Assembly: GCA_022446885.1 (NCBI GenBank)
Contig: JAKVBU010000018.1
Span: 1-64,000 of the forward strand
Length of the DNA: 64,000 bases
Direction of reading: 5' to 3'
From: Phycisphaerales bacterium
GTDB lineage: Bacteria > Planctomycetota > Phycisphaerae > Phycisphaerales > SM1A02
Positions 37,201 to 47,221 of this stretch are shown here, in pieces. Below the pieces are notes generated by a model. The model ran no database searches, was not told where the DNA came from, and worked only from the letters and a program-made list of their open reading frames with translations. The translations under genes and the position numbers were made by a program. The number at the start of each line of letters is the position of its first letter. Position 1 is the first letter of the stretch.

Positions 37201-38217
37201 GTGAGTACACCCGGCCCGTCACTGCGTTGGGGGATCGTCGGCACCGGCGGTATCGCTCGCGTGTTTGCCCACGCAATCACCCAATCAGACACGGGAACCA
37301 TCGGTCCCGTGTGCAGCCGATCGCTCACCAGCGCCGAGGCATTCTGCTCTGCCCACGGGGGCATGCCCGCCTCCGTCGACGAGGCGATCACAAACTGCGA
37401 TGCACTCTACATCGCAACACCCCACACTGAACATCGCAGTTGCGCCGTTGCGGCATTGGCCCAAGGTGTCGCGGTGCTTTGTGAGAAACCGATGACCACC
37501 AATGAAGAGGACACACGAGCCGTGGTTACAGCGGCCCGACACTCGAGCACGCCATTGATCGAAGGGTGGATGTATCGGTGCCATCCACAGATTGCAGGCG
37601 CACAGGACATCCTCCGGCGAGGCGAGATCGGCACGGTCGAGCACATTGAAGCGACATTCACCTTCGAGTCAGATGTCCCCCCGGATCACCGACTCCGCAA
37701 TCCAGCCTTGGGTGGTGGCGCCATCCTCGACATCGGCGGCTACCCGATGAGCATCGCCATGGCACTTGCAAGGCTGGAGCGAGCATTCGCTCGGGTTCAC
37801 ACCCTCGATGCACAGGCTTCGTTCGACACCACGGGAGTAGACGCATCCGCCAGCGCGGATGTGATGTTCGAGAGCGGCGTCTCTGCTCGACTGCACGTGT
37901 CCATATGCGAGCCCCCCTGCATGCACGTGATCGTGCGTGGCAGCGAGGGATCGCTCAGTTTGCCAGCCCCCTTCCTGCCTGAGTCTCAGCGACTGGGGCT
38001 GCAAGGGCGTGTTGAGATCGATCGAAGCGGCGAGATCGAGTCACATCTGTTCGAGGCACCGGCAGACTGTTTCAGCCTTGAAGCCCGTGCGATGGGTGGC
38101 CTCATTCAGCAAGGCATCATCGAACCGCCCGCCCCCATGGTCGGCCATGACGAGTCAATCGCCATCGCGTCCGCTCTGGACCTGTGGCGAACCAAAGCAG
38201 GTGCACAACAGACATGA
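37201..38217 (+). CDS. Gfo/Idh/MocA-family NAD(P)-dependent oxidoreductase
   Basis: 338 residues from a GTG at 37201; a start in the upstream GNAT gene would add no domain, and the Rossmann motif GIVGTGGIARVF (residues ~11-22) comes right after this start. The catalytic EKP motif is at VLCEKPMTTN and the C-terminal GGGAILDIGGYPMSIA helix follows, as in glucose-fructose oxidoreductase and dihydrodiol dehydrogenase. It overlaps the symporter start by ATGA (38214-38217), suggesting that the imported solute is its substrate, probably a sugar or polyol. Confidence 0.9.
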   Translation: MSTPGPSLRWGIVGTGGIARVFAHAITQSDTGTIGPVCSRSLTSAEAFCSAHGGMPASVDEAITNCDALYIATPHTEHRSCAVAALAQGVAVLCEKPMTTNEEDTRAVVTAARHSSTPLIEGWMYRCHPQIAGAQDILRRGEIGTVEHIEATFTFESDVPPDHRLRNPALGGGAILDIGGYPMSIAMALARLERAFARVHTLDAQASFDTTGVDASASADVMFESGVSARLHVSICEPPCMHVIVRGSEGSLSLPAPFLPESQRLGLQGRVEIDRSGEIESHLFEAPADCFSLEARAMGGLIQQGIIEPPAPMVGHDESIAIASALDLWRTKAGAQQT

Positions 38218-39875
38218 CGCTCGATCTGATCATCTTCTTTGCGGCGCTGGTTGTGGTCGCAGTCGTCTCGATCATGGCCTCACGCGGCGCGGATACCCGT
38301 GAGCAGTACTTTCTGGCAGGCCGAAAACTCACTTGGTGGCTGATTGGCTTTTCCCTTATCGCCTCCAACATCTCCACTGAGCACTTTGTCGGCATGACCG
38401 GCAATGCGGCTCGTTCGGGATTGGCCGTGGCCAGTTACGAGTGGCTCGCGATCCCTGCGCTGGTCTTAGTGGCCTGGTGGCTTCTTCCCATCTTTCTGCG
38501 GGCTGGCATCTACACCATTCCCGAGTTTCTGGAGCGCCGCTACGACCGAGCCGCCCGCAGCATCCTGGCCGCTCTGATGGTGTTCTTCTTCGTACTCACG
38601 GTGCTGGCCACTGTGCTCTATGGAGGCGCCGAGTTCCTCATCGGTGTGTTCGATCTGGACACACGGCTCGCCGGCGCCTGGGACATCAGTCTTGAGTCGG
38701 CAAATGCGTGGGCATTCAGCCTGTGTGTATGGGGCATCGGTGTCGCTGCGACCATCTATACGGTGATGGGCGGGCTTGGAGCCGTGGTTTGGTCCGACCT
38801 GCTGCAAGGTGCGGGCTTGTTGCTTGGGGGCCTGCTGGTACTGATTCTCGCTTTGATAGCACTCGGTGATGGCCAGGGCATACTGGCGGGCTGGGAATCA
38901 TTCACAAGTGCGAACGAAGACCGGCTTCATCTCATTCGAGCCTGGGATGACCCTGACATTCCCAGCCTCAGTCTGCTTACCGGCCTGTGGATTCCCGTCC
39001 TCTTCTACTGGGGACTGAACCAGTTCATCGTGCAGCGAACCTTGGCCGCGGGCTCACTGGCCCAGGGGCAGAAGGGCGTGCTATTTGCGGGCGCCATCAA
39101 ACTCGTGCTGCCCTTCCTCATAGTGATCCCTGGCATGATGGCTGTGCAGATTCTCGGCGACAAACTCGATGCCGACGAAATGGATCGGGCCTACCCCATG
39201 CTTCTGCAAGAGCTGCTGCCCGATGGCCTGCTCGGGCTGATGCTGGCGGCGGTGGCGGGCGCCGTCTTGAGCACCTTCAACAGTGGGCTGAATTCGGCCG
39301 CGACGGTCTTCACCCTCGACCTGTGGGGCACACATGTCCGCCCGGACATGTCCGACGCCGAGGCCGTGCGAGTTGGCCGCACCATGACGATCGTGCTGGC
39401 CGTGGCCGCTTGCATCTGGGCGCCGGTCATTCACAGCTTTGACGGCGTCTTCAACTACATCCAAGAGATTTGGGGCTTCGTCTCAGCGCCCACGTTGGCG
39501 ATCTTTGTGGCCGGGTTATTACTACCCCGAGTGCCCGCAGCAGCAGCGAAGGCGGCCCTCATCGTCGGCCCCGTGCTGTATCTGCTCAGCCGTCTGCCGG
39601 CTTGGGTCTGGTCCGATGACAGCGCCGCCGCGGCCGGAGGACTCATCGATGCCCTGCACAGCTACGCATCGATGGCCTTCCTCTATCACATGTTCATCAT
39701 CTTCCTCTTGTTGATGGCCTTGCAGTGGCTCTGGAGCTTGGCCTGCCCGCGCCCGATCACGGCCAAGGCCAGTGCTCAAGAGGAAGTAGTGAACATGCGC
39801 CCCTCCCGAGTGCTGCTGCCGGGCTCGATCGCCCTGCTGGCGGCCACGGGCATGCTCTACATCGTGTTTTGGTAG
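38214..39875 (+). CDS. Sodium:solute symporter (SSS/SGLT family), sugar-type
   Basis: 553 residues, start at the ATG that overlaps the preceding stop. About 13-14 hydrophobic helices. The N-terminal DTREQYFLAGRKLTWWLIGFSLIASNISTEHF pattern (RxxxxYFLAGRxLxWW) and the GAVLSTFNSGLNSAATVFTLDLW segment are SGLT hallmarks. It is translationally coupled to the Gfo/Idh oxidoreductase, which indicates a sugar or inositol uptake and oxidation pair. Confidence 0.92.
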   Translation: MTLDLIIFFAALVVVAVVSIMASRGADTREQYFLAGRKLTWWLIGFSLIASNISTEHFVGMTGNAARSGLAVASYEWLAIPALVLVAWWLLPIFLRAGIYTIPEFLERRYDRAARSILAALMVFFFVLTVLATVLYGGAEFLIGVFDLDTRLAGAWDISLESANAWAFSLCVWGIGVAATIYTVMGGLGAVVWSDLLQGAGLLLGGLLVLILALIALGDGQGILAGWESFTSANEDRLHLIRAWDDPDIPSLSLLTGLWIPVLFYWGLNQFIVQRTLAAGSLAQGQKGVLFAGAIKLVLPFLIVIPGMMAVQILGDKLDADEMDRAYPMLLQELLPDGLLGLMLAAVAGAVLSTFNSGLNSAATVFTLDLWGTHVRPDMSDAEAVRVGRTMTIVLAVAACIWAPVIHSFDGVFNYIQEIWGFVSAPTLAIFVAGLLLPRVPAAAAKAALIVGPVLYLLSRLPAWVWSDDSAAAAGGLIDALHSYASMAFLYHMFIIFLLLMALQWLWSLACPRPITAKASAQEEVVNMRPSRVLLPGSIALLAATGMLYIVFW

Positions 39876-39936
39876 ATGAAGACGACAACCTCATGTTGAG
39901 GCTGGACATGGCCACTGGAGTGGTCAAACTACGGGG

Positions 39937-41445
39937 ATGACAACGGCACGCACCTTGACCTCGACGGCCTGCCTGCTGATCACCTCATCCCTGACAGCAC
40001 AGTGGAGCGATGACCCTGCCCTCAACACACTCGTGTCGGGCGACCTGACTGACTGCGTCATCTCACACATCGCCACAGCGCCTGATGGTGGAACTTGGAT
40101 TGGCTGGTATGACGCCGGCAGTGGCTACGACATCATGGTGCAAAAACTCGACGCGTCGGGCACGCCGGTGTTCCCGGCCGCAGCCGTGGCGGCGTCCCAG
40201 TCGCTCAGTTGGGTACAGGACTTCGACATGTGCGCCGCAGGATCTGGATGCGCTGTGGCGTTCTCAGACGGCGAAACCGCCGACGTGGCTTTCATCGGAG
40301 CTGACGGCACGGTGGAGTGGTCACAGACATTCGGGGGCAATGGCGGCTATCACGGCAGTGCGCAGGTCTGTGAGACTAACGACGGGTTCATCGTCGCAGG
40401 ATGGATGGACGACTCGTCAACCAAGCTTCAACGGATGGACATAGATGGCACGCCCATGTGGGACACCCCAGTCGAACTCAGCGGCGCCGCCTTCTTCTCC
40501 ATGTCCGATCTCAAGCCCGCATCTGACCACGACGTGATTGCGAGCATGGTCAGCTACACGACCTTCAACGGTCCCAAGAAGCTCAAGGCCCAGCGAGTAC
40601 GGGCCGACGGGTCGTTCGTATGGGGCGAAGCGCCCATCGACGTGTTCACTTCCGGATCGCTGCAATACGGCAATTACCCGGAGTTCATCTCGGACGAAGC
40701 TGGCGGCGGCATCTTCACTTGGTACACCACCAGCAATCTGCAATCGTCGGTGCAGTGGGTAGACGCCGACGGAGTCAACCGCCTCGGCACAAACGGAACA
40801 GTGCTGTTCGCCTCCTCACTACCTCATGTGACGCCCTCTGCCTGCTTCGACTCGGCCAGCGGCGAAGTCACGATCTTCTGCACCAAGGCGTCGGGCAATC
40901 AGAGCGAGCACGGCATTCAGGCCACTCGTCTGCATCTGGATGGTTCCCAACTCTGGGGCGCCACAGGTGTTGAAGTGGCCCCGCTCAGCGCGAGTTCATC
41001 CCCATTTGACCTGCAGGTGCTGGATGCGGGGGATCAGGTGATCGCAACTTGGCTCCAACTGGACGTGGCGGGCGCAGGTACGGCTCAAGCTGTCGCCCTT
41101 TCCTCCGGCGGCATGAACAACTGGTCCCTTTTCTTCAGCACCGATGACGTCTCTCGCTCCGACCTCAAGAGCACCCTCAATGATGGGTCGGTCATTGCAG
41201 CCTGGTGCGATGAACGAGATGGCCAGAGTCGTGTGTATGCCCAGCGGATTGATCCGGATGGCTCACTTGGTGGCGACGGCAGTTGCGCAGGTGACTTCAA
41301 TGGCGACGACCACGTCACTGTAGATGACCTGCTGGCGATGCTGGCAGTCTGGGGCTCTGACGACGCCCAGTGCGATCTGAATGGCAACGGTGAAGTCGAT
41401 GTCGAAGACCTGCTGGCACTATTGGCCGTATGGGGCCCTTGCTGA
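39937..41445 (+). CDS. Secreted dockerin-tagged protein with beta-propeller-like repeats
   Basis: 502 residues. The signal peptide (MTTARTLTSTACLLITSSLTAQ) precedes ~420 residues of repeated beta strands in which phrases such as GGTWIGWYD...DIMVQKLDASGTPVF and LKAQRVRADGSFVWGEAPIDV recur, suggesting a propeller of about six blades. The last ~55 residues are two dockerin loops (DFNGDDHVTVDDLLAMLAVWG and DLNGNGEVDVEDLLALLAVWG). No catalytic residues are recognised. It is a monocistronic gene. Confidence 0.75.
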   Translation: MTTARTLTSTACLLITSSLTAQWSDDPALNTLVSGDLTDCVISHIATAPDGGTWIGWYDAGSGYDIMVQKLDASGTPVFPAAAVAASQSLSWVQDFDMCAAGSGCAVAFSDGETADVAFIGADGTVEWSQTFGGNGGYHGSAQVCETNDGFIVAGWMDDSSTKLQRMDIDGTPMWDTPVELSGAAFFSMSDLKPASDHDVIASMVSYTTFNGPKKLKAQRVRADGSFVWGEAPIDVFTSGSLQYGNYPEFISDEAGGGIFTWYTTSNLQSSVQWVDADGVNRLGTNGTVLFASSLPHVTPSACFDSASGEVTIFCTKASGNQSEHGIQATRLHLDGSQLWGATGVEVAPLSASSSPFDLQVLDAGDQVIATWLQLDVAGAGTAQAVALSSGGMNNWSLFFSTDDVSRSDLKSTLNDGSVIAAWCDERDGQSRVYAQRIDPDGSLGGDGSCAGDFNGDDHVTVDDLLAMLAVWGSDDAQCDLNGNGEVDVEDLLALLAVWGPC

Positions 41446-41524
41446 TCCCCGACCAGCACTGAGCCAGACATTCGCTCAGATCAATAGCCCGATCTGCGGC
41501 TTTGATTGGCGATAGGCTGGCTGC

Positions 41525-44113
41525 ATGGGCCCACTGCTGTTGACGCTCGCTGCTGCGCTGCTTGCGCAGGATGCCTCTCGCACTGATCTGGACGAGTCCG
41601 ACGTTCGCAATTGGACGCCGGATACGAGTGCAACTTGGGGCAATCCCGAGTGGCGGCGATTCGGCGATGCCAAGATTCGAGACGACCGCTTCACGCACAC
41701 CGACTATGGCCCGGTCTACGGCGCCACAATCGTGGTGCGTGATGATCAGTTTCGCGAGATCACACGAGCTCACAAGGGGCTGGGCATTCGACTCGGGGGC
41801 AAAGATGGTGCGCCGCGGGCAATGCTCGTCTACGACCGCAATCTGCTCCAGTGCCAGGGCGGTTGGATCGGCGGGTGGCTCAGACACAGCGATGAGCGAT
41901 TCGGGCTCATGGACATCCCGGGCAACCCTGTAGACCACACCTTCGTGCATCGCCCCCAGCAGGCGTGGTATCGGCCCGACACACCTGAAGCCGAGCGGGA
42001 CAGCTGGTGCTTCCCTCTTCCCGAAGACACGGGCCGGTTCGACGCGGTGCACTTGCGTGGCAATGACGTTCTGCTCGAGTACACCGCGCATGGCACTCGC
42101 ATTTTGGAGCACCCCACGCTGGCCCAGATCGACGGCAACTGGCGTCTGGTACGTCATGTGGATGTTGCTCCTGATGATGCCCCCCTCGAACTGCACTTGA
42201 GCGACGATCAGGTCGCCGTCAGTGGCGATGCCGATCTGCGTGGCTCAATTGTGCACGTGCCCCGAGGCATGCAACCTCGGCGATTCTCGATCGTGCATGG
42301 CGCCTCGACGGGCACACCCCCCATCGACTGCACGGCGCTGCTGGCACGCCCCACATCGCCACGGTGGCCGCAGGTGCTCGAAACCACCGTTGAAGCGGTC
42401 GGTCAGAGCGGCCCCTATGTGCACGATCGAATCGTGCCGCCGTTCGACAACCCCTGGAAGAGCTTGATGTTCCTTGGAGGGCTGGACTTTCTGCCAAACG
42501 GCGATGTGCTTGTTTCAACGCTCTTTGGAGACGTCTGGATTGTCTCGGAAACTGACAGCAACGCACCCAAGTGGAAGCGATTCGCCACCGGCCTCTACCA
42601 GCCGCTTGGCATTCGCGTTGTCGATGGTCGAATTCTCGTGATGGAACGTGGCCAACTCACACAGCTCCTTGATCATGACGGTGATGGCGAAGCCGACGAA
42701 TACCGCAACATCAACAACCGCTGGCATACGCCTGGCGATGCCCACTGCTACGACATCAATCTTGAAACTGATCCCGAAGGCAACTTTTTCTTCGTCAAGA
42801 ACGGCGGGTGGCACACGCCAACGGGCGGGTGCATTTTGAAGATCGCCGCCGATGGCACGGGCGATGCCGAAGTCTGGGCCACCGGGTTCAGGCACTGCAA
42901 CTCTCTTGGCATCTCACCCGAAGGTCAATTGGCTTCGGGGGGCCAACAAGGCACCTGGCAGCCCGCCACGCGCCTGGACCTGAATCGCGAGGGGGGCTTC
43001 TACGGGCTCATGGAAGCCTCGCACGATGAAGACATCGAGATGTACGACCGGCCCCTGCTCTGGATGCCGCTGGAGTGCGACAACAGCGCAGGCGACCCGG
43101 TCTTCGCCCCCGACGACTGGGGCCCCCTCGGCGGCGAGCTCCTGCACCTTTCATGGGGTCAGTGCTGGCTGCTGCATGTGCTGAAGGAAGAAGTTGATGG
43201 CATGCCCCAGGGCGCCGCTGTTGTTCTGCCGTTGGGCCGCATGATGGCAGGGCCCGCTCGCGGCCGATTCTCTCCCGCAGATGGCGACCTGTATGTGGCC
43301 GGCTGCATGGGCTGGCAAACATGGGGGCCGTGGGATGGTTCTTTAGATCGCATTCGCCACGTGCCTGGAAATGAGACGCTGCAAACACCGACCGCCATCA
43401 ACACCTTGCCTGACGGCGTGGAACTCGTCTTTGATCGACCGCTTGGAGAGGACGCGACTCTCGACCCGAGTGACTTCGAATTGCTGCAATGGAACTACCA
43501 CTGGCACGAGGGGTATGGCTCGCCGCACTTCTCGCTGCGGGAGTGGATGGAAGAAGGGCAAGACGAGGTGGACATCGATCGCGTTGTGATCGACTCAAGT
43601 CGTAACGCCGTGCAGATCATTGCCCCTGATCTGCGACCGGCCATGCAAACGCGCATCGGGTACGACCTGCACGATCACAGCGGCGAGTTACTCAAAGGCC
43701 TGGTCTGGGCCACCACGCACCGTGTCCCCTGCTCCGAAGCAGATGTCATTTCACTGCTCGACAGACCGGAAGCGGTGCTCGCCAATGCCGATATCGAACT
43801 GGCATGGAGCGGCCCCATGGAAGGCGCAGAAGTGCTGGTGCGGTGCGCCATGACCGAAGATGGCCACCCCGAGGGCATTGAGATTCCCATCGAGATTGAC
43901 GAGCCGGGGCGACATGTGCTGCAAATCGCCATGCGTGACCGCATGATCATCGCCCACCTCGATGGTGCGTTGATCATGGAGCATTTCGAAACCGACACAC
44001 GCGTGCCTGCTTCAGGCACCATTCATCTGCTGGGCGACTTCAGCCCTGAGGTTGTGGATCACTTTCGGGCTCTACCGGTGGCTGAGCCTCCGAAGGGGGA
44101 TCGGGAGCCCTGA
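41525..44113 (+). CDS. Secreted DUF6797-type protein with sorbosone-dehydrogenase-like propeller
   Basis: 862 residues with signal peptide (LLLTLAAALLAQD). Residues ~20-250 match the DUF6797 lead domain seen in planctomycetes and Verrucomicrobia. The central region (~300-620) has six-bladed quinoprotein propeller phrases (LDFLPNGDVLVSTLFGDVWIV, QPLGIRVVDGRILVMERGQLTQLLDHDGDGEADEY, GFRHCNSLGISPEGQLASGGQQGTW). I see no CxxCH haem motif, although relatives often carry one. Its 3' end overlaps the oppositely oriented cyclase-fold gene by 74 bases. Confidence 0.75.
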   Translation: MGPLLLTLAAALLAQDASRTDLDESDVRNWTPDTSATWGNPEWRRFGDAKIRDDRFTHTDYGPVYGATIVVRDDQFREITRAHKGLGIRLGGKDGAPRAMLVYDRNLLQCQGGWIGGWLRHSDERFGLMDIPGNPVDHTFVHRPQQAWYRPDTPEAERDSWCFPLPEDTGRFDAVHLRGNDVLLEYTAHGTRILEHPTLAQIDGNWRLVRHVDVAPDDAPLELHLSDDQVAVSGDADLRGSIVHVPRGMQPRRFSIVHGASTGTPPIDCTALLARPTSPRWPQVLETTVEAVGQSGPYVHDRIVPPFDNPWKSLMFLGGLDFLPNGDVLVSTLFGDVWIVSETDSNAPKWKRFATGLYQPLGIRVVDGRILVMERGQLTQLLDHDGDGEADEYRNINNRWHTPGDAHCYDINLETDPEGNFFFVKNGGWHTPTGGCILKIAADGTGDAEVWATGFRHCNSLGISPEGQLASGGQQGTWQPATRLDLNREGGFYGLMEASHDEDIEMYDRPLLWMPLECDNSAGDPVFAPDDWGPLGGELLHLSWGQCWLLHVLKEEVDGMPQGAAVVLPLGRMMAGPARGRFSPADGDLYVAGCMGWQTWGPWDGSLDRIRHVPGNETLQTPTAINTLPDGVELVFDRPLGEDATLDPSDFELLQWNYHWHEGYGSPHFSLREWMEEGQDEVDIDRVVIDSSRNAVQIIAPDLRPAMQTRIGYDLHDHSGELLKGLVWATTHRVPCSEADVISLLDRPEAVLANADIELAWSGPMEGAEVLVRCAMTEDGHPEGIEIPIEIDEPGRHVLQIAMRDRMIIAHLDGALIMEHFETDTRVPASGTIHLLGDFSPEVVDHFRALPVAEPPKGDREP

Positions 44114-45305
44114 GCGTCGCCGGCGGGCGAGTCCATGGCTTCAGCATCGCCAGTATCGCCATAGCTGTTCCGTAGTTGGCACTTCTTTCGAACACGCGGT
44201 CATTCCAGCTGCCGTCCACCTCACGCACAGAGAACAGCAGTTCGTTGATGCGATCACGCTTGGATGCGCGTTGATCTTCGGGCAGCAACTCAGCGGCATC
44301 AGCAGCGTGGTAGTGGGCGTAGAAGAAGTAGTACGGGGCAACGCCGTAAGGCGGCTTGTGCGTGCCGCTCTTTCTACGTCGCTTCTCCAACTCGCCCCAG
44401 TGCTCGATGAAGGCATCAACTGCCTGCGCGAGGCCCTTCGTGTTGCCTCTTCCACAACGCGCAAACACTGCTTCAACCGCCGTCATGCGCCCCATCGCGC
44501 CTGGGATCGAGGCGCCGTCTGCAGTGCTCTGCGAACGAGCGGAGTAGGCGACATTTCCTGACGTGGCCGATCGCGTCAGATCAAGTGCGCTCAACCCCCG
44601 CTGCAGCACTTGATCATCGACGGGCTCCCCTTGAGCGTCAGCCTCGAGCAGCGTCTGCACGCAGGGCGCAGTCATGAACGGGCTCACCCCACAGGGCTCG
44701 TCGATCCCGCGACGGGAATACGTCCACCCGCCGACCTTGGGAATCTCTATCTGCTGCAACGCTGCCAGATAGAAGTCAATCGCCGCTTCGACGTCTTCCT
44801 GCTGCGACTCCAAGATGGCGCCACACTCCCGCGCCGCCAGCAGAAACCGCAGGGCATAGCAGTAGCCCCAGCCACGAACGTCGTAACCGCCGTCGTAGTC
44901 GGGCGTCATCAATCGATGAGACCGCTGGGCGCACACAAAGTCGATGGCCCGAGCGATCGCCGCTTGCCGCGCCTCGTCTTCTTTCAACCCAGGTGCACGC
45001 AGCAGCGCTTCACCGCAGATACCAGTTCCACCTACGCGATAGCCAATGGGGATCTTTCCCCCCACTCGGTACACGCCTTGATAGGGCCACTCTGAAGGAC
45101 CGCCGCGTAACTCGGTGCCCTCCTGCATCTGCAGCAGCAACTCAACGCCTCGAGCCACGGCCGAGCGGATCGCCTCGGGCATGGCTGGCGGAGCATCTTC
45201 AGTGGCGTGGGACTGCCCCAGAGGTGCTGTTGGGCTTGAACCGGGTTCATCAGCGGCTGCCGTGATCAGCCCCAGTGCAATGACAGTGGAGGCCACGACA
45301 CTCAT
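44040..45305 (-). CDS. Exported prenyltransferase/squalene-cyclase-fold protein (alpha/alpha barrel)
   Basis: 421 residues with an N-terminal signal (VVASTVIALGLITAAAD). Helix-pair repeats such as GYDVRGWGYCYALRFLLAARE and VGGWTYSRRGIDEPCGVSPFMTA resemble terpene cyclase/prenyltransferase alpha/alpha barrels, but the DxDD protonation motif of cyclases is not seen, so it is more likely a non-catalytic or divergent planctomycete family. The C-terminus is Pro/Glu rich. Its start overlaps the FAD oxidase stop (ATGA, 45302-45305), so the two are coupled. Confidence 0.7.
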   Translation of the reverse strand: MSVVASTVIALGLITAAADEPGSSPTAPLGQSHATEDAPPAMPEAIRSAVARGVELLLQMQEGTELRGGPSEWPYQGVYRVGGKIPIGYRVGGTGICGEALLRAPGLKEDEARQAAIARAIDFVCAQRSHRLMTPDYDGGYDVRGWGYCYALRFLLAARECGAILESQQEDVEAAIDFYLAALQQIEIPKVGGWTYSRRGIDEPCGVSPFMTAPCVQTLLEADAQGEPVDDQVLQRGLSALDLTRSATSGNVAYSARSQSTADGASIPGAMGRMTAVEAVFARCGRGNTKGLAQAVDAFIEHWGELEKRRRKSGTHKPPYGVAPYYFFYAHYHAADAAELLPEDQRASKRDRINELLFSVREVDGSWNDRVFERSANYGTAMAILAMLKPWTRPPATLRAPDPPSEAQPPVEPESDPQPQG

Positions 45306-47089
45306 GCGTCTTCACTCCCAACCAGGTGGTGCCCGGTGAACATGTTGGTGGGGTCGAACTTCTTCTTGATCGCCAGCAGCCGGGCGTAATTGTCGCCCCA
45401 ATACTGGGCCTGCCAGTCTTCGTCGAAGTAGCTCGACTCGTTGACATAGCTGCCTGCACCAGGCGTCGCACTGCGGATGATGTCGTAGGCATGCTTCATG
45501 CGATCACGCTGAGCCTTGGCCTCGTTCATGTCGGGCGCGTGCCCCTCGACACCCGGGAAGGCGCTCTCCTGCCCTCCCGCGATGATGAAGAGCCCTGCAG
45601 CTGCCAGCACCTTTGGATTGATGCTCGTCTCAGCCGTTCGCCTTCGTGCTTCCTCGCTTGCGCCGTACAAGCCCTTGTTCAGATGTACGTACACCGTCGA
45701 GTGCCGCGTAGCCGCGAACATGAGATTGGCGAATGTGACCTCGTCGCCGAGCAGATCAGCGGGCATGTATCGACCGAAGTACTCCCAGATGAACCAGGAC
45801 ACCTGTATCTGATCGCCTGCCCACCAGAATTGCCCGGCTGATTCGCCTCCTCGATCGTCGGTGTGGACGCGGGATGGGTTGGTCTCTTCGATGTAGGGCA
45901 GATCCCATGCCTTTCGAAATGGCATCGCCTTCACGTTGAAGTCCACCTCGAAGTACGCAGCGTGCTTGGCCACTTCGTCGAAGACTTCCTGAAAGGCGGC
46001 TTTGGCACCTGATTCGTCGAGCCCTGACCAGGTCAATCCGAACTCAAGAGACTGGTCCTTGAAGGTGATGTGCTCACCCCAGCGTTCATTGGTCAGATTC
46101 TTGCGCCAACTCACGGCCAATGCCTGCAGCAGCATCAGGTAGGCCTCGTCGTTCTTGGCTTTGATCGTGCCGTTGACAAAGCCTGACTGTGACGGGGCCT
46201 CGTGCGTCTCCAGTGTCACTCGTGTGACGATGCCGAAGGTGCTGCCTCCGCCACCTCGTAGCGCCCAGAACAGGTCGCTGTCTTGATGGTCGTTGCAGAC
46301 ACGAACCTGACCGTCGGCTGTAACCACCTCCGCTTCGAGCATGCTGGCAGCGCCGGTTCCGTAGCGACGCGAGAAACTGCCAAAGCCGCCGCCCTGCATG
46401 AAGCCACCAGCCATTCCCACCGAGGTGCAACCGCCACCTTGCACGTAGCGCCCGTTCTTCGTCGTGACCTCGGTGTAGCCCTCCAGCCATCGTGCCCCGG
46501 CCTGGGCACTGACCGCCGGCACACCCTTCGTGCCCTCAGGGGCGCCCTGAGGCACGAACGACGCATGCGATGTCACGTCGCGCATGGCGTGGGTCCACAC
46601 CAACAGCGAGTCAGGGGCGTTGTTGCGACCGATGTAGTCATGCCCGGTGCCCTTGATCACGAGCCTGACCTTGTGCTCGCGGGCGAAGTTCACCGCGTGT
46701 TGAATGTCTTCAACCGTCTCCGCGGCCACGGCGTAGGGGCTGATCTTGTATTCCCATGCGTCGAGCCAGCCCGACGTCTGCGCGATACCAGCCTGATCCT
46801 CGATATAGAACGGATTTGAAAGAGACTTGATCGCCGCTGTGCATGCTTCGGCATCGGCCTTGGCGTGGGCGCCTGTACAGGCGATCAACGGCGACTCGGG
46901 CTTGATCAACCGCCCCTTCACCTGCACCTTGAGCTTGCCCCAGTCGCCATCTGTTGGCCAGTTCGGGGCATCGGTTGGCGACTGTCGGCCCAGCGCCGGC
47001 GTGGCGGAGACGATCGGCGCAGCCACCGCGACCCGCCCCAGCAGGCGATTGAAGGCACGTCTGGTCAATCGTGACAACGAGTTGCTCAT
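45302..47089 (-). CDS. Tat-exported FAD-linked oxidase, berberine-bridge (BBE) type
   Basis: 595 residues from the ATG at 47089 with an AAGGAGAG ribosome site. A twin-arginine signal (RLTRRAFNRLLG) is followed by a PCMH FAD-binding domain: KGTGHDYIGRNN provides the His that usually links the FAD 8-alpha carbon, and GGGCTSVGMAGGFMQGGGFG supplies a Cys where bicovalent BBE enzymes have the 6-S-cysteinyl bond. The C-terminal BBE segment (YWGDNYARLLAIKKKFDPTNMF) is complete. It is likely an oxidase of an alcohol, sugar or other small molecule outside the cytoplasm. It is coupled to the cyclase-fold gene downstream. Confidence 0.9.
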   Translation of the reverse strand: MSNSLSRLTRRAFNRLLGRVAVAAPIVSATPALGRQSPTDAPNWPTDGDWGKLKVQVKGRLIKPESPLIACTGAHAKADAEACTAAIKSLSNPFYIEDQAGIAQTSGWLDAWEYKISPYAVAAETVEDIQHAVNFAREHKVRLVIKGTGHDYIGRNNAPDSLLVWTHAMRDVTSHASFVPQGAPEGTKGVPAVSAQAGARWLEGYTEVTTKNGRYVQGGGCTSVGMAGGFMQGGGFGSFSRRYGTGAASMLEAEVVTADGQVRVCNDHQDSDLFWALRGGGGSTFGIVTRVTLETHEAPSQSGFVNGTIKAKNDEAYLMLLQALAVSWRKNLTNERWGEHITFKDQSLEFGLTWSGLDESGAKAAFQEVFDEVAKHAAYFEVDFNVKAMPFRKAWDLPYIEETNPSRVHTDDRGGESAGQFWWAGDQIQVSWFIWEYFGRYMPADLLGDEVTFANLMFAATRHSTVYVHLNKGLYGASEEARRRTAETSINPKVLAAAGLFIIAGGQESAFPGVEGHAPDMNEAKAQRDRMKHAYDIIRSATPGAGSYVNESSYFDEDWQAQYWGDNYARLLAIKKKFDPTNMFTGHHLVGSEDA

Positions 47090-47221
47090 GGCATGCTCTC
47101 CTTGGCTCAATCTACCAATTCAGAGGTGGTACTTGAGACGGTCTCAGTGGCCCTTTCCGCTTGGGTGATGGCCTAGGGCTGGTATGCTCGTGCAGTTGGG
47201 GATGGAGCATCAGGAGCCGGC

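Noticed and set aside
44040-45305. Squalene-hopene cyclase
   Set aside because: Fold resemblance only; the DxDD motif needed for cyclisation is missing and the protein is exported and shorter than true cyclases.
47134-47146. Perfect palindrome TGAGAC-G-GTCTCA between the FAD oxidase and subtilase genes
   Set aside because: Short, with no second copy in a comparable promoter; could be an operator but evidence is too thin for a call.
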